From: Beta vulgaris subsp. vulgaris
Taxonomy: Eukaryota > Streptophyta > Magnoliopsida > Caryophyllales > Amaranthaceae
Reading direction: 5' to 3'
DNA length: 64,000 bases
NCBI RefSeq assembly: GCF_026745355.1
Contig: NC_079205.1
Span: forward strand, 7,342,056 to 7,406,055
Shown: positions 59,166 to 64,000 of the stretch, in pieces
Layout: every line of letters begins with the position of its first letter
How positions within the stretch are numbered: the first letter of the stretch is position 1
Position numbers and translations under genes: made by a program
The notes under the pieces: model-generated
The model's database searches: none
What the model saw: only the letters and a program-made list of their open reading frames with translations
What the model was told of the DNA's origin: nothing

Positions 59166-60029
59166 TTGTGTGTGTGTTGGTGTGATCCTCTATGATGAAA
59201 TAGGATGTTACATCCAAATTGTTACTCCATTTTGCATTTAATCAGTGGTAAAATGAATAGAATTATAGTATAAAGAATTGATGAGGCATTTGTGTTATAT
59301 TTTGGTTTTTGTTTGGCTGTCCCATAGAATTTTAATGACATATAGAAAGTTTACATGAGAGGTGCACTATGTTCCTCAATGATGAATGAGGTTTGATGAT
59401 TTATACTATGGACATTCTGCCTTTTAAGACCAGTATACTCATGTTGCCACCAATTTTTTGTGCTCTTCTTTTCAACTTTTCCTCCGTTTTAATAGCATGT
59501 GTTGAGTAATATGGATGAGTGGGGACTCCCTGAGAGGAACTTAAATCATGCCTTGATCTGTGTTTTTATGAAATTGGCCTTCATTATCATTTTGTCTTAA
59601 ATATGATTGAGAAAAAAATGAAATCTAATTGAATTTTTTTTGAAACAATGTTCAATTTGATTTTCTTTTTTCTCAATCATTTGTTTGATACAATGATACC
59701 CTGTTTTTGTTCTTAACCTCACATGAACTTTTTATTTACCATAACTTCACCTAACTAAATACATTCTGCACTACATTTTTTTTTAACCTAACTAAACTTG
59801 AACTTTTTTTTTTACTAACTGTTTTATTATGGATGTTATATGAAGTGTTTTCTTTTTTTTAACTTAACATAACCCAAAATGTTTACATATTATAAATGTA
59901 ATAGAGTTTTTAACTACATATACAAAATGTTTAACAACCTATATATGTTGTATTTTACTTACAAAATGTTCTTGCACTCTAATGCCCAAAAAATTGGCCT
60001 TCAAATGCCCATTGCTTGCTGTTTTTGCT
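59166..60029. other. Mariner internal spacer, no gene
   Basis: T-rich non-coding sequence between the minisatellite and the end of the transposase gene. Holds the likely 3' ends of both convergent genes. No recognisable motif. Confidence 0.5.
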
Positions 60030-61750
60030 TTATATTATCCCAATACCATCATCTGAATCTTCATCCCCATAGTTTGCTTCTTCTTGATCATCTTCAAGAT
60101 GACCTTCTTCTGCCCATTTTCTGCTCTCTTCTACTAATTGTGGGCTAATGACAATACTTGTTGGTAACTCACCCCTCCTCTCAAGTGATTTCTTCCCCAT
60201 ATGTGGTATGTGGTAATTGTTGTTACCCTTAACTATTAGAGTCTCCTTCATCACTTGTTGTAGAGTTAACTATGATTGCATAGCTTAGGATCATAGTTGT
60301 CAAATGCCTTGTTCACTGCCTTCACCAACTGTTTCACACTTCTAGGTGCTATTTGATCTTTTAAGGTTTGAATTGCATTAAAAAAACCAAGATCTAACAC
60401 ATTCATATCTGGTGACTGTGCTGGCTGATTGATTAATCTGATATCAAAACCATCTTTATTTTTGTGCTTCCAACATGAACTGCTCATCATTACTTGCTAT
60501 GTGTGGCCTTGCATTGTCTTGGACAATCCATATTTGCTTGCATCCATCCTCTGGCCACTTGTTTCTTATAGATGGCAGTATGTGCTTTTATGAGTTTCTC
60601 CCTTATGACATCTTTTGTGATGCTTAATTGAGCTTTGGTTTCAATCACCCCAGCATCTCTGTTACAACTTGACCTCTTTGCTGCCACCTCTTCTATGAAT
60701 GGGAAGATTCCTATCTTCCCATCAAAACTGACCTCTCCACTTGTGCATGTGTGGCCTTGCTAGTGCAGCTATGAACATACTTTGACAATGAACCTCTTGC
60801 TTTTGCATCTTCTATATGGCTCTGCTTCACCAGGAGCTAGGTAGTACCTTTGAGAAATTTTGCTCATGCAAAACCATTTCTCATCCACATGCACCAAATT
60901 ATACATGTTGCTGAATTTTGGTATTGTTTGGATAGTGTTTGGTATGATAGAACCCAAACACCACAAACACCCTTGCAATTTTATGTGCTGGGTCAGATGT
61001 GGTTTTATGGCATTAGTGTGTTTTTTGATTGCCCCCTTTTCACCAACTGTGCAATGTAGACCTGTGTATGCCTAGGGCTGTGCTGTTGCTCTTATAGTAG
61101 TCCTCTTTCTTAGAGGAATTGCCATTAACCTTTGAGGATCAATTGAATTCGTTTTCTTCCTACCCTCCCTGTTTTTCTGTGATTCACATCTATTCTTGCA
61201 TCTTCTTGAAGTTGTTGTCTTACATTCTTCCATATTCTTCCAATTGTCCACCTTGAAGTATTCAATTCAATGGCAATTTTTTTGATAGCCCCTTGAGGTA
61301 TAGTGAATATGCCATTAAATTTTGTGTAAGCTACTTGTTGTAGCCTGTTTGCAACATGACATCTTGATGTTGTGCAAAAAATGGTGTGTTGACCACTATT
61401 TCTGGCTGTTGGTTGTTCTTCATGTTCTTCCTCTGATTCACTATCTGTCCAATATATTCGAGACGTGTACATCTGAGTCATCATCTAACCATTCAGCCAC
61501 AACTCTTCTTCATCATTCCCATGTTCCATTGCTGAGAAATTTTCTTCTTCACTTGATGCTGTTGGTGCTCTGTTAAGATCAAAGGCCTCTTGTTGTGGTT
61601 GAACTTGTAATTCTGGTAATGGTTTGGTCTGGTTCTGGTTCTGGTTTGGTTCTGGCAGTGGGTCATTCAGATCAAAATTGGGTAAGTTGGTGGTGAATTA
61701 AGAGCTGATGGGGATGGTGTTGAAGTGTTATCAGTAGAACTGTTAGGGGG
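60030..61750 (-). pseudogene. Plant mariner-like (DDD-type) transposase, frameshifted
   Basis: Reads from about 61673: FDLNRAPTASSEEENF (acidic N-terminal part), helix-turn-helix FTIPQGAIKKIAIELNTSRW and WTIGRIWKNVRQQ near 61290-61220, then the conserved GRVGRKRI near 61145. Catalytic domain: VHVDEKWFCMSKISQRYYL near 60880 (first Asp), KSKRFIVKV near 60795, FDGKIGIFPF near 60700, IWIVQDNARPHIASN near 60510 (second Asp), INQPAQSPDMNVLDLGFFNA near 60400 (third Asp), and NNNYHIPHMGKKSLERRGEL to an acidic tail at 60030. All three catalytic Asp codons survive, but they are in different frames: breaks near 61485, 61125, 60770, 60530 and 60465. It would cut and paste elements with these TIRs. Confidence 0.92.
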
Positions 61751-62459
61751 GCCATAGCTAAGCTATGGATGCCAGACATGTTCAAGCTGAGAAAGCTTCC
61801 ACACTTTCCTCAAGTGAAGCTATGAAATCAGAAATGGCTTGTAAAAACTCTATGATGATTTTTCTAAGAGTTAATCTACCCAAACCCCCCCCCCCAAGGA
61901 AATGGCTACTGTGGGTGTTTTTATGGTGGTTTAGCTGCTGGTTGGTGTCTTTGATGGTGGTGGTGGCTGGCTGCTGTTGGTGTCTTTTGGTTAGTTGATG
62001 GAAGTGGTGAAAAAATAAATGCAAGTGTAAAAGTGGTTGTGTATATATAGTCCACAGTTTTAGGATTTTTTTTCATGTTTTTGGGGGAAAATTCAATTCC
62101 CCCTTAATTTCGAATTTTTGGGAAAATTTCAATACCTGTTATGTAATCTAGCTTAAATTTTGGAGGGAAAATTTTAGTCCCTTTGTTGTATAATTGTAAC
62201 AGAATATTTTAGTTCCATTTGCTTGTATAAAAATTTTGGAGGGAAATGAAATCCCTCCTTCTATAAAAGTGGCGCCTACCTTAAAATATCGTGGGCCAAC
62301 TCTTTTTTTTTTTCCTTCTAATCTGCTTTTTCACAAGTTAATTAACCACCATTACTTTTTTTCAAATCACCCACTGCACACTCACTGCACAGTGGTCCCC
62401 ACCCTTTTCCTTGGTCTTTGTGAAAAAGTGCTTGTAGCAAATAAAAAAAGACAGAGGAA
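61751..62459 (-). promoter_or_regulatory. Transposase upstream region with TATA box
   Basis: Between the right TIR and the transposase start. A good TATA box, CTATATATAC, lies on the minus strand at about 62040-62049, followed by a CA-rich leader. An internal run of C at 61888-61897 lies in the leader. Further up are short repeated words around GGAGGGAAA. Confidence 0.5.
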
Positions 62460-62609
62460 GTAATGAATTACAAAGTAATAATATAATAGTAATAATATAT
62501 TTTATAAAAGATAAGATCTTGTAAATCAGATCAGATTAGAAAAAATAAGTTCAGATCAGATCAGATAAGTTCATATCAGAAAATTTCAGGTGAACTAAAC
62601 ATAGCCTTA

Positions 62610-63890
62610 GGCTATGTTCAGTTCACCTTATTTTTGCTTATTGCAGATCTAATCAGATCAGATCAGAAAAAATAAGTTCAGATCAGATCAGATCAGAAAA
62701 AATAAGTTCAGATCAGATCATATCAGATCAGTTCAGATCAGATCATGCTTATATTTAAAAACTCATTATTATTATTAAATATCTTTCATTACATATTAGT
62801 AAAAAAAATTATAATAATTGAATATTAATAAAGTACTCATTGAGACGAATCAAACAAGACCCCACATGACTATATTTTTTCTTATATATTGAGAAAAATC
62901 TAAAAGATTCTCTCTAATTGTGAATAGTGTCAAGATTCTAAGTGAGAAAGATAAAAAAAATACAAAGGGAGTATATTATTACTAGTACATTTGTTCAAAA
63001 GAATTATTATTGTTGTTGTTGTACTTATTAATTATTAATATTGGTAATTATTATTAATCTTGTTGTTACCATTATAAATGTCATTGTTATCATTATATTA
63101 AGTTATTTTGTTGTTATTAAATAATAGAAAATTAAAAGCCACGTGTTAAGAACATAAGATTGACGCAAAAATAAGAAATATATAAAATATGATATCTCAA
63201 ATTCATGACAACGAAACTACAGTTTGGATTACTTTCAAAATAAGCTAAGTGTGAGATACAAATTATAAATTTAGATTCGGTATACCTCTTCCTACCGAAT
63301 TCCAAATCTCTCTAGCATTTGAAGTTACACAATATTTATTTCTTTTTTTGCTCAAGTCATAGTTGTTTGTATATCTTATTTTATTTTATATGGAAAAAAA
63401 GAGTTGAGTTTGCCTGACTTCTCAAGTGTGAAACATTTTTTTTAAGGGAAAAGTGTGAAACATTGTATAAGTGCTCTTTTAAATTAATGACTTGAGTTAT
63501 ATAATTATTTTTAGTAATAATAATAATAATTATTATGATTATAATTATTATTGTTGTTCTTATAATAATGACAATAATAATTATTATTAATAATAATAAA
63601 AGTTGTGTAAAAGTTGTAATAGAAATAAAATGATAATAATAGTAATACTATAAAGAAGATCTTATAATATATTGCATAATAATGATTTACAAAGTAATAA
63701 TATAATAGTAATAATATATTTTATAAAAGATAAGATCTTGTAAATCAAATCAGTTCAGATCAGATCAGATCAGATCAGTTCAGATCAGATCAGATCAGAA
63801 AAAATAAGTTCAGATCAGATCAGAAAAAATAAGTTTAGATCAGATCAGATAAGTTCAGATCAGAAAATTTCAGGTGAACTAAACATAGCC
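62610..63890. mobile_element. GATCAG-rich Harbinger-like element, copy B (uninterrupted)
   Basis: 1281 bp with ends GGCTATGTTCAGTTCACCTT and, from the right, GGCTATGTTTAGTTCACCTG; flanked by TTA at 62607-62609 and 63891-63893. GATCAG arrays occupy about 130 bp inside each end, with the word GAAAAAATAAGTTCAGATCA repeated. The core is AT-rich with ATT/ATA repeats and no ORF. TTA duplication and TIRs suggest a non-autonomous PIF/Harbinger-type element. Copy A ends exactly where B begins, sharing one TTA. Confidence 0.88.
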
Positions 63891-63893
63891 TTA

Positions 63894-64000
63894 GTATAAC
63901 GGTGATGTGGTACCTTTTTATTGGGGTGTGGGTTTGTGCTCCAAATTTGTATTTTCAGAATTTTCATTTGAATTTCAAATGAAAATTGATTTCAAATTTC
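63894..64000. other. Right-edge flank with a perfect palindrome
   Basis: TTTTCATTTGAA and its reverse complement are separated by one base at 63961-63985, a potential 12-bp-stem hairpin. No gene visible before the window ends. Confidence 0.6.

Larger units (their letters stand above)
57168..62460. mobile_element. Plant mariner-like element, 5.3 kb, with a second convergent ORF
   Basis: Flanked by TA (57166-57167 and 62461-62462). Left end CTCCCTCCGTCTTTTAGGTG, right end inward CTTCCTCTGTCTTTTTTTAT; both sides then share TATTTGCTACA. Copy B has the uninterrupted site, which fixes the borders exactly. Contents from left: leader and ORF on the plus strand (57614-57937), a 61-bp minisatellite (58170-59165), T-rich spacer, mariner transposase on the minus strand (61750-60030) and its promoter-like region (62050). 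The TIRs are the same type as the Stowaway MITEs nearby, which such elements are known to mobilise. Transposase is broken, so it is presently non-autonomous. Confidence 0.92.
55830..62606. mobile_element. GATCAG-rich Harbinger-like element, copy A (with two nested insertions)
   Basis: Left end GGCTACTTCATCCGTTCAGT with GTTCACCTTATTTTTGCTTA following; right end (reverse) GGCTATGTTTAGTTCACCTG, then TTA. Both ends carry arrays of GATCAG. The unique interior is nearly identical to copy B. It contains an embedded reverse Stowaway piece (to 56194, shared by both copies), and two insertions not in copy B: the MITE 56895-57155 and the mariner-like element 57168-62460. Without these it is about 1.2 kb. 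No transposase of its own. The left duplication is unclear because the left end has a small change. Confidence 0.82.

Noticed and set aside
58016..59241. ORFs rich in Leu, Phe and Cys across the minisatellite
   Set aside because: They are products of the 61-bp tandem repeat and have no coding features.
1..64000. tRNA, rRNA or other structured RNA genes
   Set aside because: No tRNA-like A/B boxes or rRNA segments were noticed by eye; a covariance-model scan would be needed to exclude them.

Overview
The window is nuclear DNA from a flowering plant, almost certainly a eudicot. It is AT-rich and dominated by plant-type L1 LINEs (DUF4283-like ORF1, APE endonuclease, RT, zf-RVT, RNase H), Ty1/copia and Athila-like Ty3/gypsy retroelements, Stowaway/mariner, hAT, CACTA and Harbinger-like DNA elements, one terpene synthase exon and a decayed piece of plastid atpB-atpE. 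Several repeat motifs look like those I associate with Caryophyllales, but that is an impression, not evidence. No complete, clearly functional host gene is present.

Layout. 1-2.06 kb: 5'-truncated LINE (minus strand) with one amber stop, lying just upstream of the last exon of a terpene synthase (2651-2944). 4.36-9.31 kb: complete but dead copia element with two LTRs, the left LTR carrying a Stowaway-like MITE. 9.41-16.37 kb: LINE on the plus strand whose RNase H domain is split by a 1.4 kb CACTA-type element. 17.07-18.46 kb: probable solo gypsy LTR. 18.5-20.6 kb: three Stowaway-like MITEs. 21.15-29.17 kb: minus-strand copia RNase H fragment interrupted by the 3' LTR of an Athila-like element that has lost its 5' part. 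29.24-31.29 kb: second LINE copy of the family seen at the left edge, carrying a MITE made mostly of TTCAG/TTCAA repeats. 31.3-37.0 kb: old repeats, two degenerate tandem arrays and the plastid insertion (about 35985-36378). 37.0-50.26 kb: LINE inside a LINE, both minus strand, each bounded by a recognisable target-site duplication (14 bp outer, 19 bp inner). 51.06-55.17 kb: another LINE, split by a hAT-type MITE with a perfect 8-bp duplication. 55.83-63.89 kb: two tandem copies of a 1.3 kb GATCAG-rich element; the first contains a Stowaway MITE and a 5.3 kb mariner-like element, and the second is a natural empty-site reference.

The most interesting object is the 57168-62460 mariner-like element. 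It has TA duplications, related terminal inverted repeats, a broken plant mariner transposase on the minus strand, a convergent unrelated intact ORF on the plus strand, and a 61-bp minisatellite of roughly 15 units between them. Comparing the two GATCAG elements inside the window fixes the boundaries of both nested insertions to the base. Almost all protein-coding potential here is decayed transposon protein; the terpene synthase exon and the mariner-borne ORF are the two coding segments most worth following up.
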